NCBI GenBank assembly: GCA_002077065.1
Contig: NAJO01000023.1
Coordinates: 620,001 to 684,000, forward strand
Direction: 5' to 3'
From: Cryoendolithus antarcticus
Lineage: Eukaryota > Ascomycota > Dothideomycetes > Cladosporiales > Cladosporiaceae
Length of the DNA: 64,000 bases
Below the pieces are notes generated by a model, which was not told where the DNA came from, did not search any database, and worked only from the letters and a program-made list of their open reading frames with translations. A program made the translations under genes and the position numbers. Numbering within the stretch: the first letter of the stretch is position 1; each line of letters begins with the position of its first letter. Shown piece after piece: positions 20,220 through 31,389 of the stretch.

Positions 20220-20902
20220 CTTCGTAGCAGATCTTGTAAATGGTGCGACCCTATGGCAACAGTACCAGATCGCTGAGTGGACAACGCCGCGATCTTGCAC
20301 TGGACCTGCCCAAGGGAATAACGGGCGAAGTTTCCAGCACTGGTCCCGATGGTGAAGCGTGTCATGGTCGTGCTTGCCCGACGTGCTTAGCGCGTTTGTT
20401 CACCGACGCTAGCGCAGGAACCCGAGAATGACCCAAAGGGCTCCTCCGCCCACGATTGTAGACATAAACGTCCCCCAAAAGAAGACGGAGAAATCGACAT
20501 CACTGGGACATAAGGGCGGTCAATACTCATGACTGATATGACTACTAGTCTACTTCTTTTGTCTCGAGGGCGCAATCATGGTCCATCGCATAGGATGATT
20601 CCGAAGGACTACACAATCCCCGAACCGCGACTTCGGGGCCAAGATAGACTCGAGACCGCTTTCGAGGTCCTCCTCGATAGCTTGTCGATTTGTGCCCTGC
20701 TGCTTGGCAGAGCCGCCCTTCTCGGTAACGAGTTAACACTTCCATCAATTCCCTTCCCGTTCCCTGCGCCTCCGTTTGCTCAAACGGACATGGATCAAAG
20801 GTTGAACCTTTGTAAACGGTCTTTTATCCCACTGCCTTTCACTCTTATTAATCATATTGCCCTCACACACCCATCAATTCTGCTCTTCAGCATCAAGGCA
20901 GC
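20220..20902. promoter_or_regulatory. Divergent upstream region of APN1 and the zinc-finger gene
   Basis: A 683-bp shared upstream region. Its right part carries two adjacent perfect palindromes, listed separately. No coding region is supported. Confidence 0.5.
20771..20812. promoter_or_regulatory. Two adjacent perfect palindromes upstream of the zinc-finger gene
   Basis: The first, TCCGTTTGCTCAAACGGA (20771-20788), has 8-bp arms and reads CCG-N10-CGG, an everted layout of the kind bound by Zn2Cys6 fungal regulators. The second, CAAAGGTTGAACCTTTG (20796-20812), has 8-bp arms around one base. They end about 90 bp before the ATG at 20903 and about 410 bp from the APN1 start. A regulatory role is inferred. 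Confidence 0.5.
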
Positions 20903-21904
20903 ATGGCGGAGTGCCTGAGCTGTGACCGTACCTTCCGTACCCAAGGCGCAGCGAACCAGCACATGAACGCCGTCGACCATTGGCCTGAATGCCAGACTTG
21001 TCCGCGGACCTTCACAAGCCATCATGCTGCTCGACAGCATATGGATGCTCTGGATCATTGGACTCCTCGCTTCGAATGCGGGACGTGCGACGAGCTCTTC
21101 TCGACAGACTGGGAACTCGACGAGCATGATGCGAACGAGCACTATGGTCCCACGCACTATTGCGAAGAGTCTGACTGTGGTCGTGGGTTCTGGACCCAGC
21201 AAGATGCAAGGGAGCACATGGATGATGAAGGGCACTGGAGGGTGCATTACTGCGATGATTGCGATCGTGGCTTCCAGAACGAGGTATGATCACTTCGCCA
21301 GCAACGTTCTGTCACAGTCACTGACTCGAAGCTAGAATAACCTCCGCATGGTGTGCTGAATGTTCGACGTGGACTCGTTTGACTTGCTGACTTGACTTTA
21401 CAGCACATGAACAGTCGCACACATCGCGGACAGCGATTCCCCTGTCCCTTCTGCGGCGCTGCCTTCACCACCGCGAGCGGCGCCACGCACCATGTCGAGA
21501 CCGGATCGTGCCCAAAAGCACGCAACATCAATCGCGAGAACCTCCACACATTCATCGATGAGCGCGACACCTCCGGTATCATCACCAACAAGCAGATCGG
21601 CTGGCATACCAACGATAACGAGAGCTTTGTCGCTGGTGAGGCCTCTTGGAACGGACACGCGTACGAGTGTTACCTTTGCCGCCGCAACTTCAAGACTTTG
21701 AGGTCGCTCAATCAGCATCTCGACTCGCCCGCGCACAAGCAGAAGATATACCACTGCTTTGGAAGAGGTTGCGGAAAAGAGTTTCCCACCCTAGCGGCGC
21801 TGTTTGGCCATCTGGAGAGTGAGTCTTGCGGAGCGACGAGGTTCGAGAGCGTGCAGCAGAATGTGGCGAATGTGTTCAGCGGGAGGGCGTTGACATTCCG
21901 ATAG
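20903..21904 (+). CDS. C2H2 zinc-finger protein
   Basis: Exons 20903-21283, 21336-21350 and 21404-21904 join in phase to 298 residues. The middle exon is only 15 nt and encodes NNLRM, which completes the finger FQNENNLRMHMNSRTHRG. Without it the finger would be broken, which supports the micro-exon. The protein has about seven C2H2-like units, beginning with CLSCDRTFRTQGAANQHMNA and ending with a CFGRGCGKEF-type finger. Several have His-x-Asp-x-His ends (HMDALDHW) unlike the classic transcription-factor linker. This style of protein is common in Pezizomycotina and its role is unknown: RNA-binding or regulatory. Start chosen at the first ATG before the first finger. Confidence 0.88.
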
Positions 21905-22555
21905 GCATGAGGTGCACGCAGCGGGACCTTTACTATGGCGCATGATCAATGCTGCTGATCTGGGCCCGACTGGTGGAGCGCGCTACTTCTGGAGCCGTGC
22001 ATGGTCATCGGACTCGCCGTCAGTTAAATCAGCCTTAGTACGGGCCTCGTGGGCACTGCTAAGTCGGTCTAGCCTACGCCCGCTTGCATGTATCCACCAT
22101 CCACCAGGCGTACATGATCCATCACACTGCAACTCACTGCGTGGAACGGGTGACTTTCAACTGCTCGCTTCGTAATTCCCTCTTCACGAAGACATTGGTC
22201 TGATCCAGCGCACTGGACAACTCCAGAGGCCTTTCATTCATATTCTATGCCACTTCTCCCGCCAAAAGTCGGTTCAAACACGTGCCGCATGGGCGGTATC
22301 AGGCTGTGCTAGTCGAAGGACTTCATGCGTTGTACATGCAAGGCTGAGAGACGCTTGACTTACCCCTCTATGTGAGTTGCAATGCAGATGAAATATGAGA
22401 GTACTACTCGCCGTTCGAAAGGTCTGCTTCATTTCTTCAATATCGCTTTTCGTTTCTTCCGCCTTTGACTGCTTCAGAAATTTCACACCAGAACACCGGG
22501 TATACTTCTTCATGTCCATTTCGAGACCAAAGATAACTACTGCAGATCGTCGAAC
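21905..22555. other. Intergenic stretch, no supported gene
   Basis: A 651-bp gap holding the 3' flank of the zinc-finger gene and the promoter of the secreted protein at 22556. The last 120 bp are CT-rich, as is usual for fungal leaders. Confidence 0.5.
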
Positions 22556-22990
22556 ATGCCTACTGTCACAAACATCCTGGCCCTGGCAGTCTTAGCCCTA
22601 ACGTCCACGGTCATCAGCGCGCCCACCGACGGCCCAACCGAATATCTCGCCGAAGCCCTCGAGAAACGCGCCGGTGCATGGATCGCCGGCCAATCGCAAT
22701 GCCCGCAAGACAATCTCACCGTCTACACCGGCCCAGCCGGCGGCAGATACCTGATCAAGTGCAGCGTGGACACCGAGGTGGGGGGCTACCTGGCTGAGTC
22801 GCCCGCTAATACAAACACACCGACAAACTTTAGGGATTGCATGGCGTTGTGCGGTCATTACTCCGGCAAATGTACCCGTGTATCTCACATCGGAGCGCCC
22901 ATGGCGGATGGGACCTGCTATGTGAAGGGATCGACGGGTAACGTGAAGGACGCTGACCAGTGTCATAAGGTGGGTACGAAGATTAGCTAG
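22556..22990 (+). CDS. Small secreted cysteine-rich protein with a PAN-like domain
   Basis: A single exon of 144 residues. A signal peptide (about residues 1-21, ending TVISA) is followed by a short propeptide ending in LEKR, a Kex2-type cleavage site, so the mature form would start AGAWIAG. The mature part has seven cysteines. The phrase FRDCMALCGHYSGKC, followed by GTCYVKG, matches the core of PAN/Apple-like domains in fungal secreted proteins, which bind protein or carbohydrate. A secreted effector or adhesion role is plausible. An odd cysteine count may leave one free thiol. It is convergent with the second secreted protein, with a 263-bp gap. Confidence 0.85.
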   Translation: MPTVTNILALAVLALTSTVISAPTDGPTEYLAEALEKRAGAWIAGQSQCPQDNLTVYTGPAGGRYLIKCSVDTEVGGYLAESPANTNTPTNFRDCMALCGHYSGKCTRVSHIGAPMADGTCYVKGSTGNVKDADQCHKVGTKIS

Positions 22991-23253
22991 GGCGTTGACG
23001 ATTGTGCGTGTGGGAAGACAATGAGTTGATGGAATTGAAGGTCTCAGAGCTGATGGGTTGAAGTGATGAGGGCTGTTATAGCTTTGCGTGGACGTAAATA
23101 TGCCTATCGCGCATGCGTCGAAGATGAGTCCAGAGCAACTCTCGCCAGCAACACTCAGCTAGCACGAGTGAGCAACCGGTTCATACCCACAGACTTGACC
23201 AGCATTGCTAGCCAGATCTCACACCAACCTGGCCCCCCTCCCCCACATCCTCC

Positions 23254-24195
23254 CTACCCAACATAAACCCCACACTTGCACCCCTGATTCAACTCCTCAT
23301 CGCTCCCCTGGCCCTTACAGCCCAAACACCAATCATCCCTACTCCCATAACTCCTCGAGCCAAACTCGAAAATAAAAGCCGCTTCGTCGTTATTCCACCC
23401 CGGCACAAAAACATCCGTCGCCAATTTCCGCACCGTAATAACTTTCTCCCCGCCGAAATAATCGATCCTGAGCAGCAACGCGCATCCATCAGCCAACTCG
23501 TCCTTCCCAACGCGATACGTAGCAACGCTATGGCACTCGGAGTCGTAGAGTCCGAGGGTCGAGAAACGCGTGTCCAACGAAAGCTGGTAATTCCCGCTTG
23601 CTTGCGGTGTGCACAGCGCGTCTTTCGTCTCGGCGTACTCCATCGGCGCATCTTGGACATTGGCGAGGGTGCAGGTCCCGACGTCGAAGCCGCACTTACA
23701 CTGCGATACAGGCCGTAGCCCGCCATCAGTGTAATACGTACTGCATCCTCCGCACTCTTTGCCATGCGCGTTGTAGTGCTTGCCGTCGAAGTCAAACGCA
23801 AACCACGGCGCTGCGACGTCCCAGTCGATGCCACCTACCACCAACGGCTTGCCGGGAAAGTAATCCATTTCGTAAGGCACGCCGCAGTCATTACCCGAGT
23901 CGTCGGTGCCGTAAGCGGCGACGGGGACGCAGTCAGGGTCGAAGATTACGAACCCGGTTGAGCCGGAGATGCCTGCGAGGGCGTTTCCGGAGTCGAACGT
24001 GGGGACGGAGATTTGGCTGACTACGAGGCCGAATTGGTATTGGCCTTCGCTGCCGGGCGTGCAAAGCGAGTCCGGGACGCCTTGGGCCTTGAGGTCTTCG
24101 ACGTCTTCGAGCTTGTTGATTAGGACACAAGCGGCGCGTGTGAGACGGAGAACAGTGAGAGTAGCGGCGAGGCTTGCGATGTTGAGCGAGAGCAT
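23254..24195 (-). CDS. Secreted cysteine-rich protein with internal duplication
   Basis: A single exon of 313 residues. A signal peptide covers about residues 1-21 (ending RLTRA). The rest is two related halves, roughly 22-170 and 171-313. Each half runs LCTP, then GQYQF or GNYQL, an Asp/Cys/Val-Ala-x-Y segment, MDYFPGK or IDYFGGE, a Trp/Phe-rich stretch with FDFDGKHY or FEFGSRSY, a Cys-Gly-Gly-Cys or Cys-Leu-Gly-Cys turn, and a closing CKCG. Cysteines fall at matching places, which indicates disulphide-bonded repeats. I know no named family. It may be an apoplastic effector or cell-surface protein. A TATATA stands at 24345-24350, about 150 bp upstream of the start. Confidence 0.83.
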   Translation of the reverse strand: MLSLNIASLAATLTVLRLTRAACVLINKLEDVEDLKAQGVPDSLCTPGSEGQYQFGLVVSQISVPTFDSGNALAGISGSTGFVIFDPDCVPVAAYGTDDSGNDCGVPYEMDYFPGKPLVVGGIDWDVAAPWFAFDFDGKHYNAHGKECGGCSTYYTDGGLRPVSQCKCGFDVGTCTLANVQDAPMEYAETKDALCTPQASGNYQLSLDTRFSTLGLYDSECHSVATYRVGKDELADGCALLLRIDYFGGEKVITVRKLATDVFVPGWNNDEAAFIFEFGSRSYGSRDDWCLGCKGQGSDEELNQGCKCGVYVG

Positions 24196-25731
24196 GGTGG
24201 TGGCTTAGAATTGTGCGGCGGAGATGTGCTAGTTGTGGGTTGCGAGAGTTGTGAGTATGTCGATCTGAGCGTGGTATGCAGCGGGAAATGCCGGACAGAA
24301 ACGTTGATATTTATTCTTGGTGAAGGGGTGCGACTGAATGCGCATATATACTACTAAGAAGACGGTAGGTGTTTGTCTTACCGAGCGTACACATACACCG
24401 CACGTCGAGACTATGACTATTGATAGACGACATTGGCTCTCCGACCACGTCTGACCACAGGTTCGTGTTGGTGTCGTTCCCTAGCTCAGGCTACAGAGAC
24501 AATCAGCAGTGCTTGGAGTGAAGGATGCGTCGAGGTACCGCCTCCAGTCGTTGCTCTGCATAGCGGCTGACTACTAGCGCATCTCGTACCTTAGTACATC
24601 CAACGGAGATGATGTTTTGACGCAGCTTGGCACACCTTGGCGGAGGATGACTTTGTCATGTTCAACCTCTGCCGAACCACATGCTCTGCTAGCAATCAAC
24701 GCTGAGCAAACGCACTCGCGAAAGTAGCGCCGTGGACGAAGTGGCGGCCACAATGACCCCAGCTTCACTCTCAGACTTGTTGGTAAATGGCTCTGTGGAA
24801 TGAATGGCATCTTCGGAGTCCCCGCAGCACTCAGGAGCCCTTTCCAACAGTTACTCGGGCGCTAACATGCCTGCTGAAGGTTGATAGCAAGTCTTGAGCA
24901 TCTTTCAACGGTATGACCAACGTCGACATTCGTGCTGGCGATGCCGATGCAGGTCAATCAGCTGGAAGGCGGTCGTTTCTTCGACACATGCCTCCCTGGA
25001 GTGCCATCAGGTGTACGAGATTGATGTGTCGAAAGAGTGTGGTTGCGTACTCCGGGAGAAGCACGAGTCTTGACCTGCCAGTGAGCGGTATGTTCAACGA
25101 AGAGCTGCAACGCGTTCATGAGACTGAGGCTCGTATGGACGCTGGAGGTAGCCACTAGGCGTAGGTGCAGTAGTATGTTGCGGTCTCTTGCATCTGCATC
25201 TCCGACTACGCATCGACTGCGCGATAAGGAGGAGAATGACTGATATGTCGAACGATGATGTTCACTTCACTCCGAAGGCTCAGCACGTGATCACACATCG
25301 GATTGCCTCATTCGGATCGAGCCGAGCTGATGCATTGTGCATGAACAGCTCAATCATTGGTAGGGCCGCTGCCGTGAACCACCTCACTCGCTCACTGGCC
25401 TCCATCGACTCCTTCCAGTCGCCGACCATAGTACTTACGCCTTGCCAATTGACACCACTATCACGGGAGACCCAACGTCCGTACCACTACATCCATTACT
25501 GCCAACGGACGCGGAGACGGCGACACCAATCGCGTGGAAGTAAAGTCGGTATCGTTGCAATACAGCGCACCCAAACACACGAGAGCCAGTGTACGACAAT
25601 CCACTTTGATAGATGTCACGCTGCTAGTCAGTGCTCGGCCCACCATTACCACTTACACCCGGTGACGATTAAACGCCCCGAGTGATCGCCCTTTCGTCAT
25701 CGCCGCAACGCGAGCCGGAGTATCCGCAAGC
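24196..25731. other. Long intergenic stretch, no supported gene
   Basis: About 1.5 kb between the divergent secreted-protein gene and TAF12. It includes the TATATA at 24345-24350 and several short frames on both strands without motifs. No RNA gene was recognised. Confidence 0.45.
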
Positions 25732-27612
25732 ATGGCGCAACAGCAGATGATCCGCCCGAACCAAATCGACACTCTACCATATCTCGATGATGACACTAGG
25801 AAGCACTTCAAGTCCGGTTTGACGGGACTATGGCAGCAGTATGAAGGGAGTCCCGAGGGCAGTCCAGCCAAGAATGAGGCGCGAAGTCGCATACAGCAGG
25901 CGAGCTCGAAACTCATGCAGAGGATGTCGAGTGGGAATCGCCCGGGATCGAGCAGTAACGGGCAGCAGCCGCGACCGCCACAGATGAACGGGCAGATGCC
26001 GCAGCAGGGGCAGATGGCTCCGCAGGGAAATGGAGCGCATATGGCACAGCAGATGCAGCAGCAACAAGCACAGCAGCAGGCACCAGCTCAATCACAGCAG
26101 AATTCACAGGCCGAGCTCGTGCAATTGCAGACGAGGGTCAAGGCGCAGGTCACAGCACTGAATGTCTTTCCTGAGCCGACGATCAGTAGCAAGGAGGAGT
26201 TCGACGCGTACAAGCTCAAGTTTCAAAACATGTACGGGCAGCATCTGCTGAAGAGGGCGCGCGCTGAGGTCGAGATCCGGGCGGTGCAAGCTCTGATGAA
26301 AGACGCGCGCGACAATGGCAGAGAGTCGTCGGAGGAGTGGAAGACACGAGGCATGGCGGCACAACAAGCGCAACAAGCAGCGGCGGCGGCAGCCCAAGCC
26401 CTGGAGCGAAAGAACAATGAGAACAAGGTTGCATACACTAATAAGCAGAACCGTGCGCAGGGTGGTCAAGCACAGGCACAGATTGGTGGTCAAGCTCAAA
26501 GGCCAGTGACGCAGAACGGCGGTCAAGGTGATGTCAAGATGGAGCAGCGAATGTCCGCATCACCACCGCAACCGCAGAATCATTTCACGCAGCAGCAGCC
26601 GGGTCAGATACCACAACAACAAGTCCCACAGCACCTGCCGCAACAGCAGACTCCACAACAGACAATGCATCAACAAACCCCGCAGACTGCCACTCAACCT
26701 CAGATGCCACAACAGAATTATCCACAGCAGAATGTGGCGCATCAAGGCATCCAGCAACAGCAACAGCGTCAACAAATCAACACCCAACAAGCAGCGCAAT
26801 ACGGCAACCAGCAATACCAAACCCCCCAATCCGCCGTCCCACAAAGCGCAATGTCCGCCCAGCCCTCAGGTCCTCCCCGACCACTCACACAGAGCGATGC
26901 CCTAAATCGTGCCAATTCCTACAGCCAAGCTCAACAACAATCGACCTCCAACCCGCAACCCCCGCAAGCCTCCCAACCAATGCAAACCCCCCACGGCACC
27001 ATGTCCGCCTCGACTTTGCAATTCCCACAATCGGCTACCCAACACACGCCCACCTCAAGTGGCTTTCCACAAACCACAAACCAGCAATTCAACAGCGCGA
27101 ACACCAAATTCCCCATCCCCAAAACTCTCTCGCTCGGTCCGAACACGCAGCAGCCCGTCGCAGGCCCAGCTTCGCGCCCAACAATGCTAAACCAGTCCGG
27201 CCTCCTCCACGCACCTGGAATCCAAAAACCCCCCCCTTTCACCCTCGAAGGCGAAGGCGACCACGTGCTCTCGAAACGCAAACTTGACGAGCTGGTGCGG
27301 CAGATAACCCATTCCTCCGACCCCGGTGATGGCCTCTCGCCGGACGTCCAGGAATCTGTACTTTCAATGTGCGACAACTTCGTCGACAACTTGATCCAGA
27401 GTAGTTGTCGACTGGCTAAGCTGAGACAAGGACAGACGCTGGAGTTGAGAGATGTGCAGATGGTGCTTGAGCGGAATTATGGGATTCGGATTCCGGGGTA
27501 TAGTTTGGATGAGGTGAGGAGCGTAAGGAAGTTTCAGCCTGCTAGTGGGTGGGTGGGGAAGGTGCAGGCTGTGCAGGCGGCTAAGGTTATGGGGGGCGGG
27601 AAGGGGGATTGA
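25732..27612 (+). CDS. TAF12: TFIID/SAGA subunit TAF12
   Basis: A single exon of 626 residues. TAF12 pairs with TAF4 in TFIID and with Ada1 in SAGA through a histone fold. The fold lies at about residues 513-590 and runs KRKLDELVRQITHSSDPGDG, LSPDVQESVLSMCDNFVDNL, then LRQGQTLELRDVQMVLERNY and GIRIPGYS. The long N-terminal part is Gln/Pro/Met-rich and disordered, with a conserved helical block at about residues 125-215 (LNVFPEPTISSKEEFDAYKL). The fold sits near the C-terminus, as in other fungal TAF12. Start at the first ATG (MAQQQMIRPNQIDTLPYL). Confidence 0.94.
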   Translation: MAQQQMIRPNQIDTLPYLDDDTRKHFKSGLTGLWQQYEGSPEGSPAKNEARSRIQQASSKLMQRMSSGNRPGSSSNGQQPRPPQMNGQMPQQGQMAPQGNGAHMAQQMQQQQAQQQAPAQSQQNSQAELVQLQTRVKAQVTALNVFPEPTISSKEEFDAYKLKFQNMYGQHLLKRARAEVEIRAVQALMKDARDNGRESSEEWKTRGMAAQQAQQAAAAAAQALERKNNENKVAYTNKQNRAQGGQAQAQIGGQAQRPVTQNGGQGDVKMEQRMSASPPQPQNHFTQQQPGQIPQQQVPQHLPQQQTPQQTMHQQTPQTATQPQMPQQNYPQQNVAHQGIQQQQQRQQINTQQAAQYGNQQYQTPQSAVPQSAMSAQPSGPPRPLTQSDALNRANSYSQAQQQSTSNPQPPQASQPMQTPHGTMSASTLQFPQSATQHTPTSSGFPQTTNQQFNSANTKFPIPKTLSLGPNTQQPVAGPASRPTMLNQSGLLHAPGIQKPPPFTLEGEGDHVLSKRKLDELVRQITHSSDPGDGLSPDVQESVLSMCDNFVDNLIQSSCRLAKLRQGQTLELRDVQMVLERNYGIRIPGYSLDEVRSVRKFQPASGWVGKVQAVQAAKVMGGGKGD

Positions 27613-28536
27613 GCTCTGAGGCAGGGCAGACTGGCAAGGATGGGTGGGTTGGTGGCGATGCTGAGGGTTCGCATGGGGAGTTGCGAAGGGCAAATTGGGC
27701 TTGTGCGTTGGCTTTAGCGTCGGCGCTGGATAAGCATGGGCGTTTGGGCTGCAGATCAAATCGGAAGGGACGTTTGATTCCTGTACATGATAGTCGAGCG
27801 GGCATCTGGGGCATGGATCACTGCTCATGAGACGTGCTCGACTTTCATTTTCCGCCCAGTATCTCACTCAGGGCTCCTTGCTCTCATTGAGACCGTGACT
27901 AGTCCTCCGAGATAAGAGCTTACTCCACATCAATGTCCCCTGTGCGACTCGCATTCGTTCGACAGAAGTTAAGTTCTTGTTTTGCTCGACCAGTCAGTCC
28001 TTGCAGAATGGTAGGGACACCTGTTGACAGAGTCTACATCCGTAGTCTGCGGTGAATTTAACGAACGAGGTTTGCGCCTTTGCAAAAGCACAGCACACAT
28101 TCGAAATGGACTTTTGCGATAGCTTCGATGTTCTCGTAAAATTGATTGGGAAGAAAGAGGGCGGAAACGGTGTTACTGACGGGGTGTCAGACTAAGGCAG
28201 CTTCCTCCAATGAGTGCGACAGGCCTCGCCTACCCTCCACCCTGACAACATACAGACTAGGGGGCGTACTGAACGGCAAGATGTCAAATTATAGACGAGC
28301 TCACGCTTCCCAGACAGCCATTCACTTTCTATCCTACGTTCAAAATAGCGTATCGACTCGTCGATCCCAATAAAACTATCCTCACAGGAGCACTGGGAAT
28401 CTCGCAAGCCCATTCGAGGGCAAACTCTACGAAGCCGATCTGTATTTCGTACGAGTCACATTCTGAGCGAGACTGACACGTCTATGCCTAAGGTCAGGTC
28501 AGTCGCTGACTTCGGTCATCATGGTCGTCGTTGGTC
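27613..28536. other. Intergenic stretch, no supported gene
   Basis: A convergent 3' region between TAF12 and the HET gene. Nothing recognisable apart from short frames. Confidence 0.5.
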
Positions 28537-30670
28537 TCAAATGAGGCGGAAGCTCCGCGTCTGCCACTGAGTGCGCTCCATGGCCTCAGCCGTCATGCCA
28601 TACCTCGTGAAAGGAGATTGATCCCCAGTTTCCTTAGCTACTTTGAATTCGTAGCAGAACAATCGCCTCCACGTCCCATCGCCGCAACTCTCAATGACCA
28701 AACATATCACACCTCCAGGGTAGCCGTCCTCGAAGACAAGCTTTACAAGCGCAAACTCCTGACACTCGTGGGGCACGTGATGCTGGAAATATTCGCAGCT
28801 CAGATGCGACTCGCGAAGATCTCGCAACAATATGAATGCAGGGTGATCCCGTTCCGGTAGTAGCCGGGGATCGGGAATCGACAACGAGGGCGCACTCATG
28901 TCTATATGAGCGTGAGTAAGGCGGCCGAAGATGTCTCCACTTGCTGGAATGACTTCCACCGCTTGTATATCAGCGAGGATGGTGAATTTTGGGGAGTAGA
29001 TATGGGCTATGTTTCCGCTTGTGGAAGCCCAACTCCAGGATGGTGCGCAGCGATCAGGATGGGGCGCTTCAGACTCCTCCGGCATGGAGCTAACCTCTAT
29101 CTCACTCAAACTCGAGGCACTGTAGGACAGCCAGCATAGCCCGACTACCAGATTGCCAAAATGAGATCTGGGAGAATGCCATATTCCGGCCACGTATCTA
29201 CCTCCTATAGCGCTGTAAATTTTGTTCGCAAGACCTCCCATGGCAGGCAAGCGATCGCTAGCGTGCGTCAACTCTCTTAGGGCATACTCGCAAACTGCAT
29301 TCGGCCAGAACGTCAGTAGATGATCGAGATCGTGTCCACGTCCACGCCGACGTATTTCTGCTACTAGCTGTTTGGTCTTCCCGCTCGACTGTCCATTCTT
29401 CCCAAATAGCTTCCGATTCGTCTCGTCGATCATCCCAGAGCAGCATTCAAAAGAAAGCTGCTTCGGTCCGAAGCTCAATGTACGTGGGGCAAGCATTCCT
29501 GAGATGCATGATCAATCACTGATTTTGAGGTCGTTTGAGATCGGACTTACGCTCTTGCAGTGTCCAGGCTCTCTTATGTACCGCCGAATCCGTGATATCG
29601 TCCCAGACTGAAACATGGTGCGAAAGTCGGACGTAACGAGGCACTGGCAATTGTTGCCATCTGACAAGCACGCCAGGTCCTGGCCTTGTACTAGTCTCGA
29701 GAAATCCTTCATGCGCGGCGGAGGATGTTGATGCCTCGATGGTGATCTGCGAGCCGTAGAAGATGTCACCCATCTTCGAGATCTCTAAGGCGGTGTCTGC
29801 TGCATCGTCTTGCCGGATACATAGTGCGTCAATCCAGAGATATGTGATTCCTAAAGCTGTCGCACATTTGATGGCATCCCTGAAGGTCTCTGGTAGCTCA
29901 CTTGGGTGGAAGCCGTGCGAAAGCCACGGCTCAGAGTCTTTGTGCAGCGTCAAGAATGGTACGCGTCCCCAGCAGTATGAGAGTGCAGCATATGGGGCGT
30001 CCGTCGCTGCATTGTATACGACACGGACCAGATCCTGACCGATATGCAGGAGCCGAGATGGGCGTTCCAGCTTGGTACCCTTCTCCGCTACGCATTCTGC
30101 ATGCTGGGCCTGACATTCGTCCAACCAAGATTTGGCGAGGTCAAGGCGCTCCGAAGTGCTCAGATAGCAGTGTCGAAGCAAATGGTCGTCTGCGTGTTCA
30201 TAATCGTCGTCAGAGCGACACGCAACGAAGCTGGCCAAGTGCAGATCTAATTTCGGTGCCTCCTGCGTAACGGAAATGATTGGCAACTGTAGGCTGAGCG
30301 GAGCTCTATGTGCAGCGAAATGTATCGGCCATTCGTGGTGGTCCTTTTCAAATTGAGGCGCGGTCATCTGTGCCTCTCCATCCAGGATGGCCCGACACAG
30401 ATCGCAGCTTTCCGCGCTGGCTGTCAAGGCGCGTGTGTTCGACCGATGCTCATAATAGTCAGAGTCCCCACGACGCAGATATCTGTCTCGGACCGGTCGC
30501 GAATGTTCGATCTCGTCTATGGCTGCAGATCGAGATAGCACCCAAGCTTTGTGAGACTTGTCCCAATTTGCATCTTTTTGCCCGACCGGCCCTACCGCGC
30601 GAAGCATTGACCTAACGTCGAGAGCTGCGCAAAGCTCGCAAAGACGCGTACTGGCCCAGTCTTTGTCCAT
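28537..30670 (-). CDS. HET-domain protein (heterokaryon incompatibility)
   Basis: Two exons (30670-29551 and 29498-28537) join in phase to 693 residues, with donor GTAAGT. The N-terminus carries cysteine pairs (CELCAALD and CDLCRAIL) usual before HET domains. The HET domain runs from YAALSYCWG at 227-235 through LWIDALCIRQDD at 278-289 and ISKMGDIFYGSQITIEA to RAWTLQERMLAPRTLSFG, which spans the splice junction. HET proteins take part in nonself recognition and can trigger cell death on fusion of unlike strains; the partner here is unknown. The C-terminal half has no recognised domain. The intron lies inside the conserved WTLQER motif, which confirms the join. Confidence 0.93.
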
Positions 30671-31389
30671 ATTCCGCCAAGGACGTTACGGGGATTTGAC
30701 AGGACAAAGCCTACCTGCTGCACAAGAGTTCTTGCAGCCTACTTGGAGCGCCACGTCACTGAGCTGTTCGCAATGCCTGTGGCACACCTACATTGCATGA
30801 GCTCGTGGTGTACGAGGCGCAGTGCAGCCAGCTACGATTTACTGAGGCTTTCTGTTCGAAGGAAGGCTTTCTGTTCGAAGGCGAGGGGATGGCCAGAATC
30901 CATTGTGACAGCGACTTCGCAGGCGTGCCTAGATATGCCTATCCGAGTCACTTCCATTGACCTGCCTTCCTCCATCTCACGGGACAGGTCGGCAGATGAT
31001 GAGTCGTACGAAGGTATGTACATTATCTTGGACCGACAGCCTCAGGTGGAGCATGCTGCGATCTCCACGCGGCTTGCGACCGGCGGCTTCCAAGCATGAG
31101 CTTGTCGAAGGGCGCATCAGTACCGCTGAACTATGAGACCTAGGCTCAAGGGTGTGTCGCCATCCCATTCACAGCACAACCTTATCTCGTGCGCGCGATC
31201 AAGATCTTGTGGTCAGCATGCCGAAGGGCGCGACTGACCTGCGTTTCTGGTCGTCGTCTCACAGACACCCGGGGCTTCTCGAGCGGCCTGCTAAGGTATG
31301 TTCGCCATTAGTTCAATCGCTTTCCAAGCATCAGATCTGTTGTTTCTTCCTTATTTCCTACTTGTCATCACACCACCCTTCCTACTGCA
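30671..31389. other. Intergenic stretch with a short local duplication
   Basis: Upstream of both the HET gene and the oxidoreductase remnant. A 16-bp unit GGCTTTCTGTTCGAAG is repeated in tandem at about 30846-30880. No gene is supported. Confidence 0.5.
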
